A DNA stretch of 64,000 nucleotides, from positions 1-64,000 of the forward strand of contig WJIL01000117.1 of assembly GCA_014730275.1 (NCBI GenBank), written 5' to 3'. A program made the position numbers and the translations under genes. Shown piece after piece: positions 36,908-45,173 of the stretch (positions within the stretch are counted from its first letter, which is position 1; each line of letters opens with the position of its first letter). The notes below the pieces were generated by a model that worked only from the letters and a program-made list of their open reading frames with translations, did no database searches and had not been told where the DNA came from. This DNA is from Candidatus Lokiarchaeota archaeon. GTDB lineage: Archaea; Asgardarchaeota; Thorarchaeia; Thorarchaeales; Thorarchaeaceae.

Positions 36908-38725
36908 GTGTGTGGTATTGTAGGTGTCGTCCAAAAGCGTGGAGAAGTTGCACCTTTTCTTCATCAGGCATTAAAACGACTCGAGTATAGAGGATATGAT
37001 TCAGTAGGTTTGACAACCATCTACGAAGGAAAGCTTCACACTAAGAAGGATAAGGGAAAAATAGACGAGGTTCACAAACGACTGAATCTCGATGATTTGC
37101 CAGGAAAGATGGGAATAGGCCATACTAGATGGGCAACTCATGGCGTTCCTTCTCTTGTAAACGCACACCCACATTTTGATTGTGATAACAGAGTTGCTGT
37201 TGTGCACAATGGTGTAATAGATAATTTCATGAAGTTAAGAAAAGAATTGAAGAAAAACCACGAATTCGAATCGGAAACAGACACAGAAGTAATTCCTCAC
37301 ATGATTGAAGACCTACTTGAACAGGGTTACGATTTGAAAGAAGCTGTTGCTGAAGTCACGACAAGAATAGATGGCACATATGCAATAGTAGCTATGAGAG
37401 TAGAAGAACCAAATCGTATAGTTTGCACAAGAGATGGGAATCCCCTGGTGATTGGGAAGGGAGAAGATGCATCATATGTCTCATCAGATATTCCGGCTTT
37501 TCTTCCTATGACAAGAGACATGATTCTTCTGTTGGACGGAGAAATTGCGACAATTACTCAACAGGATATTGAAATTGAGAAACTCTTTGATGGTTCTAAA
37601 GTTGAAAGGGATGCTGTAAAAATCAGCTGGACTGCTGACCAAGCCGAAAAAGCGGGTTTTCCTCATTTTATGCTGAAGGAAATTCATGAGCAGCCGGATG
37701 CCGTACGGAACACTCTCAGACTCCGCAACGAAACAATTGAGAAGGCCGCAGAGATGATTTTCAATTCTGAGCGGATTTATGTAATAGCGATGGGAACTTC
37801 AGGTCATGCAGGAATGGCCTGTAGACATATGTTTGCATCGATATCAGAAATCGTTCCGGTTTTTGAGCTAGCAAGCGATTTTGAAGACACAATATATGAT
37901 ACCTTGTCTGAAGACGATTTAGTACTAGCAATTACTCAGTCAGGTGAAACTACTGATACGGTGAGCGCAGCTAAGTATGCGAAGAAATTTGGTTCAACTG
38001 TTATTGCAGTGACCAATGTTGTAGGTAGCTCAATCACGAGGGTAGCAGATCACACAATAATCACACAAGCGGGACCGGAAATTGGAGTGGCTGCTACTAA
38101 AACATTCATGGTCCAATTAACTGCGTTGGCCCAGATTGCTATTGAGCTAGGTCGTTTTTCCGGGTCAAAAAAGGAACTCATTGAGAGAAAGGAAAAATCC
38201 CTTGAGGAAATCCCTGAGGTAATATCCACGGTAATAGCTACAGAAGAAGAAAAAGCAAGGAGCGTAGCTGGAGTATATTATGATGTTCCGAGTCTTCTAT
38301 TCTTAGGGCGTGGTATATCTATAGCAACAGCTCAAGAAGGTGCACTCAAACTAAAGGAAATTGCGTATAATCATGCAGAAGCCTATAGTGCAGGGGAATC
38401 CAAACATGGTCCAATAGCATTGGTTGAAGAAGGATACCCAGTCATTTTTGTTGCCCCCAAAGACCAAACAAGGGAAAGGCTTGTTGGAAATATCATGGAA
38501 ATGAAAGCGAGGGGAGCTTCTATCATCTCAGTGATTGAAAAAGGAGATGAAGAATTGAAGGACCTTTCGGATCATGTTTTCGAAGTTCCTCAAGGCATTG
38601 AGCCTGAGTTTTCAGTAATGCCTTTTGTGATACCGTTGCAGCTATTCAGCTACTACATGGCTACAAGAAAGGGATATGATCCAGATAAACCGCGTAATCT
38701 GGCCAAATCTGTAACAGTACTGTGA
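36908..38725 (+). CDS. glmS: Glutamine:fructose-6-phosphate aminotransferase
   Basis: GlmS makes glucosamine-6-phosphate, the entry to amino-sugar and glycan synthesis. The 605-residue protein begins MCGIVGVVQKRG with nucleophile Cys2 after removal of Met, has the glutaminase motifs GIGHTRWATHG near residue 69 and DNRVAVVHNGVI near 94, and two SIS sugar isomerase domains (about 285-420 and 455-595) with TSGHAGMA and QSGETTDT. It ends with the typical KPRNLAKSVTV tail. The start is GTG. It ends 1 bp before a 518-bp spacer containing the origin candidate. Abundant glycosylated surface proteins in this window would need its product. Confidence 0.96.
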   Translation: MCGIVGVVQKRGEVAPFLHQALKRLEYRGYDSVGLTTIYEGKLHTKKDKGKIDEVHKRLNLDDLPGKMGIGHTRWATHGVPSLVNAHPHFDCDNRVAVVHNGVIDNFMKLRKELKKNHEFESETDTEVIPHMIEDLLEQGYDLKEAVAEVTTRIDGTYAIVAMRVEEPNRIVCTRDGNPLVIGKGEDASYVSSDIPAFLPMTRDMILLLDGEIATITQQDIEIEKLFDGSKVERDAVKISWTADQAEKAGFPHFMLKEIHEQPDAVRNTLRLRNETIEKAAEMIFNSERIYVIAMGTSGHAGMACRHMFASISEIVPVFELASDFEDTIYDTLSEDDLVLAITQSGETTDTVSAAKYAKKFGSTVIAVTNVVGSSITRVADHTIITQAGPEIGVAATKTFMVQLTALAQIAIELGRFSGSKKELIERKEKSLEEIPEVISTVIATEEEKARSVAGVYYDVPSLLFLGRGISIATAQEGALKLKEIAYNHAEAYSAGESKHGPIALVEEGYPVIFVAPKDQTRERLVGNIMEMKARGASIISVIEKGDEELKDLSDHVFEVPQGIEPEFSVMPFVIPLQLFSYYMATRKGYDPDKPRNLAKSVTVL

Positions 38726-38780
38726 GAAATAACATCGTAGTATGGCGGGAATATGTACACACTTCACACTATCTACACAT

Positions 38781-39194
38781 ATTCACATTGATTTACTGTG
38801 AATGGCGCCAAGAATGTGAATACAATTTTTCTAACAAAGTGGAAACAGTTCTAATATCAAAATAAAGAGCCCATAACTTTGATTACCCATGTGAATAAGG
38901 CCACCCCTTCGTTTCCACTGGAGATTGGCTACCAGAGTTATGAAGCATTATTTCAAGTATTCACAAATCCGATAACAAAGTGAACACACGAAAAATTGGA
39001 GAGATTTTCTTAAAACGTATTTTAGTAGTTATAGGGTTCATTTTTACCCAAAAAAGGTCTATAATGACTTATTTTATTCTTTCAATGGAGACAGAAAGTT
39101 TTTTGGTAGTATATTGCGCTATGGAGCTACTATCGAGGTATATATGATTCACATACTCACACTTATTTGCAGAGTCAATTGTAAAGATGTGAAT
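38781..39194. repeat. Array of seven TGTGAAT/ATTCACA 7-mers
   Basis: Exact copies start at 38781, 38797, 38815, 38890, 38959, 39147 and 39188, four as TGTGAAT and three as ATTCACA; a one-mismatch copy (CTTCACA) lies at 38762. The first two form an inverted pair with a 9-bp spacer. By chance a 7-mer is expected well below one time in this length. Likely protein-binding sites, either origin iterons or operators for the adjacent 206-residue regulator. Confidence 0.7.
38904..38923 (-). promoter_or_regulatory. Origin recognition box (ORB)
   Basis: The minus strand reads CTCCAGTGGAAACGAAGGGG, which fits the conserved archaeal ORB (core CCAGTGGAAAC, then an A/G-rich spacer and the G-string) recognised by Orc1/Cdc6. 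Confidence 0.8.
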
Positions 39195-39243
39195 GGCTTC
39201 CTAGCAGGAGCAACATCGACAAAAATGGAGCTGTGGAATTATC

Positions 39244-39864
39244 TTGGATGAGAGCGATAGAACACCCTATGTATACGAATTCACATACAGCTCTGGTCCA
39301 GGTTCAAGAGAGATTTTTGAATGCAAGTATGTTCAACCGGATGAAGCTCTTAATAGATTCAAGAAGATTTTGAGACTTACTGAGAATCCCTTTGATTTCA
39401 AGATTCTAGTACATGATGAGGCCACAGGAGAAGAATCGAGTTTCCAAATCCGAGGTTCTGTGGATGAAATGTTTGAGAAATTCCGGGTGTTTCTTGAGAC
39501 TAGCACAGGTTATGAATTTCACGAAGAGGAAGCAGTGCAAGAATCGATACTAGATGAAATTCATTTCGATTCCATGAGCAACTTCGAAAAGATGCAGATG
39601 GTAATCTATGCATCGTTCAAACATGGGAAATTCTCTTCATTGGACGTTGCAGAAATCTATGAAACTACTTTTGGCGAAAAAATGCCAAAAAGCACTGCCT
39701 CAACATACCTTGCAAGAATGTGGGACGATGGGGAAGGAGATGTAGAAAGGTATGGAAACAGGACAGGGTACACATATAGACTCAAGACTGAACTGAATCA
39801 GGTTCAAAGCGATATCAAACGAGCTGAAAAAATCCTGTCGACATTCCAGATACAAAGAGAGTGA
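39244..39864 (+). CDS. Unknown protein with C-terminal winged helix-turn-helix
   Basis: I do not recognise this 206-residue protein. The N-terminal half (residues 5-85) is beta-rich with alternating charged residues; residues 115-180 look like a winged helix (FEKMQMVIYASFKHGKFSSLDVAEIYETTFGEKMPKSTASTYLARMW, then GNRTGYTYRL as the wing), which is followed by a short coiled tail. The start is TTG at 39244 (MDESDRTPY) with a weak GGAG. It directly follows the ORB/TGTGAAT spacer, so it could bind those sites as an autoregulator or origin-linked factor. Neither role is shown by the sequence alone. Confidence 0.6.
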   Translation: MDESDRTPYVYEFTYSSGPGSREIFECKYVQPDEALNRFKKILRLTENPFDFKILVHDEATGEESSFQIRGSVDEMFEKFRVFLETSTGYEFHEEEAVQESILDEIHFDSMSNFEKMQMVIYASFKHGKFSSLDVAEIYETTFGEKMPKSTASTYLARMWDDGEGDVERYGNRTGYTYRLKTELNQVQSDIKRAEKILSTFQIQRE

Positions 39865-39892
39865 ACTGAAGATAGTGAAAGGCCAGTGCTAC

Positions 39893-41209
39893 TCATACTG
39901 GTTTCTTTTGTTCTTCAAATTCGATATTATGCTTCTCCAGCTCATTCAGGATTGGATCGTATATTTCCGGAACAGTGGGGCGGAATACTCCTTTCAGATT
40001 GATTTCATTTTGCAAAATCATATGACTGGCAATAGCAACCGGTAATGCAACTGTTCTCGACATAGAAGAAGGACCACCAGGATGTCCATAGTCAATTAGT
40101 GTGGAGGTAATTTCCTCTTTCTTGTCATCATAGTCAACAAGAAATTGATGGCGCATAACTATCATGTCACGTTCATTTGGACCGTATTGCAGCTTCTCCT
40201 CAAATAGGTTGCATAACGCATCTAAGGGCGTCGGGGTCTCCTTAGGGATGGTCTTGTCCTTGAACAGACCAAGCCATTCTAGTCTATCGAGTACAGGACT
40301 ATCCGGATCTAAATTTGCAGCTCCTGTAACAGCTGTTCTCAAATTATCTTGAGAAGAACCAGTCAAATCACGGACCAAGTCGTTATAGGTCATTCCATCC
40401 AAATCTTGTTCTTCGAGGCTGAGGAGACCCAAATCAGTAATTGCCTTAAGAGTTCTGCACCAACCGGGATAGCGCAGGGTCCCTCGAATCATTGTCTTTG
40501 TCTCAGGGATGGAGTAAATATCAATATAGGAGATACTATCTCGATTCGGATAACCTTCAAAGGTTCCTAATCCTGGAATCTCCATTTGTTCACAGTTTCC
40601 GAAAAGCTCAGAAGCAGGAATATCAACTTCCCCACCATCGCGGAGGAAATGAGCATCGTTAGTTCCTGCAAGAAGCACGCCTCTTGGACTCCAAGAAAGT
40701 TTGTAGCCAAAGGGATTATCATTATCATCGGGCGCAGGAAGCCCACCTGTATATGAAGTGAAACTCTCAATCTTGCCACCTTGGTTGTGAACCGCGTCGA
40801 TGATTTTTTTGGCGCTCATGTGATCAATACCGGGATCCACACCACATTCATTCAACAGAATGATATCGGCTTCTTTGGCATCATCGTCTAAAGCCCACAT
40901 TTCATCAGAGATGTAAGAAGTGGTACAGAAATGAGTTTCATGCAAGATCGCAACTTTCGCGGCTTGCACGTGGAAAATATAGGGCAGAAGCGAGCAAACT
41001 AAATCAGCACTTGAAACCATCTTTTCTAATAGTTCATGATCTGTTTTGATATTGAATCGTTTCGCCTCGGCATTATCATAGCTACCAACGAGTTTCTCAG
41101 CTTTTTCTTTTGTTCTACTAGCCACAACTACATTGTAACCATGGCCGCATAAATAGTCAACATATGGTTTTGCAACAAGACCTGCACCCAAACATAAGAT
41201 TTCTTTCAC
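39893..41209 (-). CDS. Saccharopine dehydrogenase (glutamate-forming)
   Basis: The 438-residue protein matches the SDH half of eukaryotic LKR/SDH (AASS), which cleaves saccharopine to glutamate and aminoadipate semialdehyde. The Rossmann motif MKEILCLGAGLVAKPYVDYL starts the protein; ECGVDPGIDHMSA near residue 130, SYTGGLPAPDDNDNPFGYKLSWSPRG near 165, and RYPGWC near 245 are family signatures. The gene begins 2 bp after the LKR gene stop on the same strand, so the pair is an operon corresponding to the two fused domains of the eukaryotic enzyme. An alternative direction, lysine synthesis, is possible but the LKR partner makes catabolism more likely. Confidence 0.88.
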   Translation of the reverse strand: MKEILCLGAGLVAKPYVDYLCGHGYNVVVASRTKEKAEKLVGSYDNAEAKRFNIKTDHELLEKMVSSADLVCSLLPYIFHVQAAKVAILHETHFCTTSYISDEMWALDDDAKEADIILLNECGVDPGIDHMSAKKIIDAVHNQGGKIESFTSYTGGLPAPDDNDNPFGYKLSWSPRGVLLAGTNDAHFLRDGGEVDIPASELFGNCEQMEIPGLGTFEGYPNRDSISYIDIYSIPETKTMIRGTLRYPGWCRTLKAITDLGLLSLEEQDLDGMTYNDLVRDLTGSSQDNLRTAVTGAANLDPDSPVLDRLEWLGLFKDKTIPKETPTPLDALCNLFEEKLQYGPNERDMIVMRHQFLVDYDDKKEEITSTLIDYGHPGGPSSMSRTVALPVAIASHMILQNEINLKGVFRPTVPEIYDPILNELEKHNIEFEEQKKPV

Positions 41210-41211
41210 GT

Positions 41212-42519
41212 CTATTCCTCCGGTAGATGTTCTTTCAGATATTCAAATTCGTTTGTTAAATCTCCTTTGTAGACAATAATAGCATCCCTAAGTTCACGAG
41301 GAAGCTCTAGGTCTGTGTAGGACGATGAAAAATCAGCTGAAGCAAGAGAGGGGACAAAAGGTAAGAGAGTTTCGCTGAAGGAATACGAGGATTCCTTGGG
41401 TAATTCTGCAGGAAGATTGTCTACAGCCACCACTACAGGACCCTCACCTTTCACACTGTGTACAATTCTATCTTCTTTGACAATATATGTGAAGGCAGGT
41501 TTGTTTGGTTTGGTAGAAGTTTCAGTAAATTCTATTGCGCCATTTATATCACAGGATATATCTCCAACAATCCTGAGTTTGTCAACACTTTCCTTCCAAT
41601 GTTCTCTCATGAAATCCTTCGTTAAAAGTCGAGGATACTTGGGACTCCAATATATACAGTTCATTAACACAGTAAGATACGGAGCATACCGATGAAATTT
41701 GCCCTCATAGGCCTTCGAACCTTTCGCATAATAATCCTGTAAATCAAAATCAGTACTTTTGTCGATAGGTCTGACCATATGTTCTTCCCTGAAAACACAC
41801 TTGTACAAGGTATGTTCAAGTGGCTCTAGATTGTCCAGATCTTCAGGATTTACGGTCTTGTGTGGAAGAACGTCAAAGAGTTTCTGTGCTCCAGAAGAAA
41901 CATTTCCATATCCAGCGAAGCCCACTACAAATGGAAGAGTAGATTGGGGAAGACCCTGGTTCTCTATTCTTTCACCCAGTTTCTTGAACTCTTGTCGAAG
42001 CTCGCCAAGCCCATCGCAATCGAGAGTTGCCTTTAACTCTAGAAATGGATTAGGATCGAGTTGTTCATACTGAAGTCTTTGACCGAGAAGCCTCAGTGTA
42101 TCAGAGATTCCAGCCATGCCAGCCCAGTTGCCAAAATAGACGAGCCGCGATCCTTCATCATTGACAATAAGCTCATAATCGAGAAGTGTTGCGCCAGTAT
42201 TCATTATATGTCTGAGCATGGGCATATTATGTTCTTGACCTTTGATTGTATGACTAAAGAAAGCATAGACTTTGTTAGGTTCAAAAACAGAATCGGGCAT
42301 CTCTTTAAGACCAAGGATAACCGATGCGTCGCTACCCTTGACTTTTGATAGAGTTGCGCCTACATCTTTGTATTCTTTGTCGTCGAAAGCTCGTTGGTCA
42401 CTCGGTTCAACAATAAAATCAATGCTTTCATCTGAAATGAGCTTGCCTACATGTTCAGGTACCAGAGGGGTTCTAGCTTCAAAAGCTTTCTCTTCCTTGC
42501 GAATAGCGAGAGTAACCAT
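41212..42519 (-). CDS. Lysine-ketoglutarate reductase (AASS N-terminal type)
   Basis: The protein (435 residues from ATG 42519) resembles the lysine-ketoglutarate reductase half of the bifunctional aminoadipic semialdehyde synthase: it has the alanine dehydrogenase/PNT-like start IRKEEKAFEARTPLVPEHV, FFSHTIKGQEHNMPMLRHI, LLDYELIVND with YFGNWAGMAGISDTLRLLG, and a central Rossmann segment FVVGFAGYGNVSSGAQ. It condenses lysine with 2-oxoglutarate to saccharopine. I preferred ATG 42519 because GGTGA lies just upstream; TTG 42540 adds seven residues. It forms an operon with the saccharopine dehydrogenase gene 2 bp downstream. Confidence 0.87.
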   Translation of the reverse strand: MVTLAIRKEEKAFEARTPLVPEHVGKLISDESIDFIVEPSDQRAFDDKEYKDVGATLSKVKGSDASVILGLKEMPDSVFEPNKVYAFFSHTIKGQEHNMPMLRHIMNTGATLLDYELIVNDEGSRLVYFGNWAGMAGISDTLRLLGQRLQYEQLDPNPFLELKATLDCDGLGELRQEFKKLGERIENQGLPQSTLPFVVGFAGYGNVSSGAQKLFDVLPHKTVNPEDLDNLEPLEHTLYKCVFREEHMVRPIDKSTDFDLQDYYAKGSKAYEGKFHRYAPYLTVLMNCIYWSPKYPRLLTKDFMREHWKESVDKLRIVGDISCDINGAIEFTETSTKPNKPAFTYIVKEDRIVHSVKGEGPVVVAVDNLPAELPKESSYSFSETLLPFVPSLASADFSSSYTDLELPRELRDAIIVYKGDLTNEFEYLKEHLPEE

Positions 42520-42613
42520 GCATTCACCAGCTTTCAACAAATGTCTTGGTGGATATTGAATGTCGCTAGAAACATCGATTTAACATTTTCCTCTCAGAAA
42601 CATATTACAGACT

Positions 42614-42949
42614 TTGAAATTTGGAACAGGTGTTCTACTATTTCTGGTGAGCGCAGTGAAATTGTACCTATTTCTATATGATTGTAATAGCTCAAAAGGG
42701 GCAAATTCCAAAAGGGTTTCATTCACAAAGAAGCTATATGGCTACAAGTACAAATGGAAAACTACGGGAGGATATAAGGAACGTAGAAAACCCGGTCTTC
42801 TCGACACGTGCAAAGATGCAAGAAGAGTAAATGATTCTGCTATAGTAGTTCCGGAGATATGTTACCAGGAATGTTTAGATCTCTTCAACAGATTTCAAGA
42901 TATACTTGAATTCCGTATTTTTGAAGTAGTCAACGAGATATTACAATGA
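42614..42949 (+). CDS. Small hypothetical protein
   Basis: This 111-residue frame is not recognised, but its second half looks like real protein: SFTKKLYGYKYKWKTTGGYKERRKPGLLDTCKDARRVNDSAIVVPE, then a helix-rich end (ECLDLFNRFQDILEFRIFEVVNEIL). The first 33 residues are less protein-like, so the start may lie downstream at an in-frame GTG or TTG. It is divergent from the LKR gene, with no recognisable ribosome-binding site, and precedes the 332-bp spacer before iorA. It might be a small nucleic-acid-binding protein, to judge from its basic, aromatic middle, but this is a guess. Confidence 0.45.
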   Translation: MKFGTGVLLFLVSAVKLYLFLYDCNSSKGANSKRVSFTKKLYGYKYKWKTTGGYKERRKPGLLDTCKDARRVNDSAIVVPEICYQECLDLFNRFQDILEFRIFEVVNEILQ

Positions 42950-43045
42950 AAGAATATAAAGTTGTTACACGTGTTCCACTTTTCTCTATGACCCCCTTGT
43001 TTCATGTAGAAAAAATAAGAAGAAATAAGAGGGTCTATGGAAAGG

Positions 43046-43056
43046 TATATATATAA
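43046..43056 (+). promoter_or_regulatory. Strong TATA box upstream of iorA
   Basis: TATATATATAA, preceded by purine-rich BRE-like GGAAAGG. It is about 226 bp upstream of the iorA TTG, predicting an unusually long leader of about 200 nt. Confidence 0.55.
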
Positions 43057-43130
43057 GTTAGTCTATATTCATTTTATCTCCATTTTTCTAAAGGATAGAC
43101 AACTAGCTTTTCAGCTTCTCCATTTTTCAT

Positions 43131-43150
43131 TTCCACTGGAAATAGAGGGG
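43131..43150 (+). promoter_or_regulatory. ORB-like palindromic site
   Basis: TTCCACTGGAAATAGAGGGG matches 15 of 20 positions of the ORB at 38904, including the TGGAAA core and GGGG tail. The part ATTTCCACTGGAAAT (43129-43143) is a perfect palindrome about a central C, so an operator is an alternative. Confidence 0.45.
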
Positions 43151-43281
43151 AGTTACTCATGTATTACAGATAATACAACATTAGAACACGTGTAACAAAT
43201 CTTCATTCACCACAAGACTGATAGCGTAACTTAATTTTTCCTGAAGTTGAAGTAGCCTTGGCCCAGATCGGAGGCAAATAA

Positions 43282-45171
43282 TTGACAAAAGTTGATACTC
43301 TTTTGGAAGATACACCTGGAAAGGAAGTTCTACTATTGGCTAACGAAGCCATTGCAAGAGGGGTACTCGAATCTGCTGTTCGTCTTGTGGCATTATATCC
43401 TGGAACCCCAAGTAGTGAGATTGGTAACAATCTTGCCAGAATGGCACCTCATCTTGAAAACTTCTACTTTGAATTTAGTTCGAATGAGAAGGTAGCCATG
43501 GAAGTTGCAGGTGCTGCCGCCATTTCTGGAGCAAGATCCATGATGGTTTGCAAGGGACCAGGACTTAATGTTGCAGCAGATCCATTCTTCTCGCTAGCAT
43601 ATGTGGGTGTCAGGGCTGGCATGGTTATTGTCGTAGCTGATGATCCAAGTATGTGGAGTTCCCAGAATGAGAACGATTCGCGATACTATGCCTTAATGGG
43701 AAACATGCCAATGCTTGAGCCTGCTGATCCTATTGAGGCGAAAGAGATGCTTCATAAGGCGTATGAATACTCTGAACGTCTCGAATTACCCTTTCTTCTT
43801 CGTACGACTACTCGTGTTAATCATACGCGTGCCCCAATCATTTATGATGACATTCCAGCTCGTCCTGAAACGGTATCTTTCGAAAAGGACCCTTTCCGTT
43901 TTGTTCCCGTTCCAGCTGTGGCTAGGAAACGACATCCATGGCTTTTGGAACAAATAGAAAAAGCTCGAGAAATTTCCAACTCCTCCGAACTCAATTTCTT
44001 TGAGAGTTCAGGAGACTTCGGTATCATTACTAGTGGAGTCTCGTATAACTATGTTCTTGAAGCGTTATCAACAATGGAAATCGATGCTGAGATACTAAAG
44101 ATTGGGATGTCACATCCTGTTCCAGATGAGAAGATTAAGGAACTTCTCGGTCGACATGAACGAATAGTCATCGTTGAGGAGCTTCAGCCTTTTCTTGAAA
44201 CTCATGCCCGAAGAATAGCCCAGCTACAGGAAATTAATGTAACCATCCTCGGAAAAGAACAAGATTACTTCCCTGAGGTATACGAATATACTCCTAAGAT
44301 TGTAATGAATGCATTTTCAAAAATGATGAATCGGGAGTCACCTGTTGACTGGGAAGACATCGAAGATACCAAGAAGGAGTTACCAGAACTCCCTCCTCGT
44401 CCCCCTCTTCTGTGTCCCGGTTGCCCTCACCGAGCAACTTACTACGCAATTCGAACTGCTACTCGTGGAAAGGCCATCTATCCTTCAGATATTGGCTGTT
44501 ACACGTTGAGTATTTCTCCTCCCTTGGAAACAGCTGATATCCTCTTTGATATGGGTTCTTCAGTTACCACGGCTTGTGGAATTGCTCGCGTAACGGATCA
44601 GGATGTTGTTGCTTCTATAGGTGACAGTACTTTCTTTGCTTCGGGTTTGCCGGGTATCGCCAATGCTGTCTATAATCAGCATCCAATAGCCCTTGTAGTA
44701 CTAGATAATAGAACTACTGCTATGACTGGACATCAACCCCATCCTGGTACAGGCTTAACTGGCATGGGGGAACAGGTTCCCGGTTTGGATATAGAAAAAG
44801 TCTGCGAGGGTCTGGGTGTTCGATATGTAAAAACGGTCAATCCTTTTGATTCAATGGCTGATCTTGTAGCAGATATCCGACAGATGTTGGACTGGATACG
44901 TGAGAATCAAGCACCTGCTGTGATGATTTCAAAGGCTCCTTGTGCGCTTCTTACAGCTGCAGAACGAAGAAGAAAAGAGGAGCGCCCTTCCCCCTATTAC
45001 GTCGATGAAGAGACTTGTACGGGGTGCAAAAGATGTCTCAATCGCTTGTCTTGTCCTGCCATGTATTTGGATACGGAAACAGGCAAAGCAGCCATTGACA
45101 AGGATCTCTGTAACTTCTGTGGTACTTGTGTGGATGTATGTCCTGTAGGAGCCATTATGCAGGAGGAATAA
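43282..45171 (+). CDS. iorA: Indolepyruvate:ferredoxin oxidoreductase alpha subunit
   Basis: IorA/IorB oxidise aryl pyruvates from aromatic amino acids to aryl-CoA with ferredoxin reduction. The 629-residue protein starts with the pyrimidine-binding domain (LYPGTPSSEIGNNLAR), continues with a TPP-binding domain (CPGCPHRATYY near residue 376 and GDSTFFASGLPGIANAVYN near 450), and ends in a two-cluster ferredoxin domain, with CTGCKRCLNRLSC near 578 and CNFCGTCVDVCPVGA near 607. The start is TTG at 43282 with GGAGG 7 nt upstream. It is followed by iorB after 2 bp. In archaea it serves amino-acid fermentation, fitting the nearby lysine degradation and ADP-forming acyl-CoA synthetase genes. Confidence 0.95.
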   Translation: MTKVDTLLEDTPGKEVLLLANEAIARGVLESAVRLVALYPGTPSSEIGNNLARMAPHLENFYFEFSSNEKVAMEVAGAAAISGARSMMVCKGPGLNVAADPFFSLAYVGVRAGMVIVVADDPSMWSSQNENDSRYYALMGNMPMLEPADPIEAKEMLHKAYEYSERLELPFLLRTTTRVNHTRAPIIYDDIPARPETVSFEKDPFRFVPVPAVARKRHPWLLEQIEKAREISNSSELNFFESSGDFGIITSGVSYNYVLEALSTMEIDAEILKIGMSHPVPDEKIKELLGRHERIVIVEELQPFLETHARRIAQLQEINVTILGKEQDYFPEVYEYTPKIVMNAFSKMMNRESPVDWEDIEDTKKELPELPPRPPLLCPGCPHRATYYAIRTATRGKAIYPSDIGCYTLSISPPLETADILFDMGSSVTTACGIARVTDQDVVASIGDSTFFASGLPGIANAVYNQHPIALVVLDNRTTAMTGHQPHPGTGLTGMGEQVPGLDIEKVCEGLGVRYVKTVNPFDSMADLVADIRQMLDWIRENQAPAVMISKAPCALLTAAERRRKEERPSPYYVDEETCTGCKRCLNRLSCPAMYLDTETGKAAIDKDLCNFCGTCVDVCPVGAIMQEE

Positions 45172-45173
45172 AG

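Larger units (their letters stand above)
38726..39243 (+). other. Candidate replication origin (518-bp AT-rich intergenic region)
   Basis: This gene-free spacer contains a near-perfect ORB at 38904-38923, a degenerate copy (AGTGGAAAC) on the other strand at 38838-38846, seven TGTGAAT/ATTCACA 7-mers, and an AT-rich stretch at 39005-39085 that could be the unwinding element (TAAAACGTATTTTAG and a run of A/T after it). TATA-like TATATATG at 39140 could belong to the next gene. No ORF or tRNA lies here. The cluster of initiator-type sites plus an AT-rich block is the standard layout of archaeal origins. Confidence 0.65.
42950..43281 (+). other. AT-rich spacer with ORB-like sites and iorA promoter
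   Basis: This 332-bp spacer has two ORB-like sequences (CCCCCTTGTTTCATG at 42992-43006 on the plus strand, that is GAAACAAGGGGG on the minus; and the site at 43131-43150), a strong TATA box and a direct repeat CTCCATTTTTC at 43079 and 43119. A GTATTA-like inverted pair GTATTACAGATAATAC lies at 43161-43176. No ORF or tRNA is visible. It may be a second part of the origin or a complex iorA leader. Confidence 0.4.
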
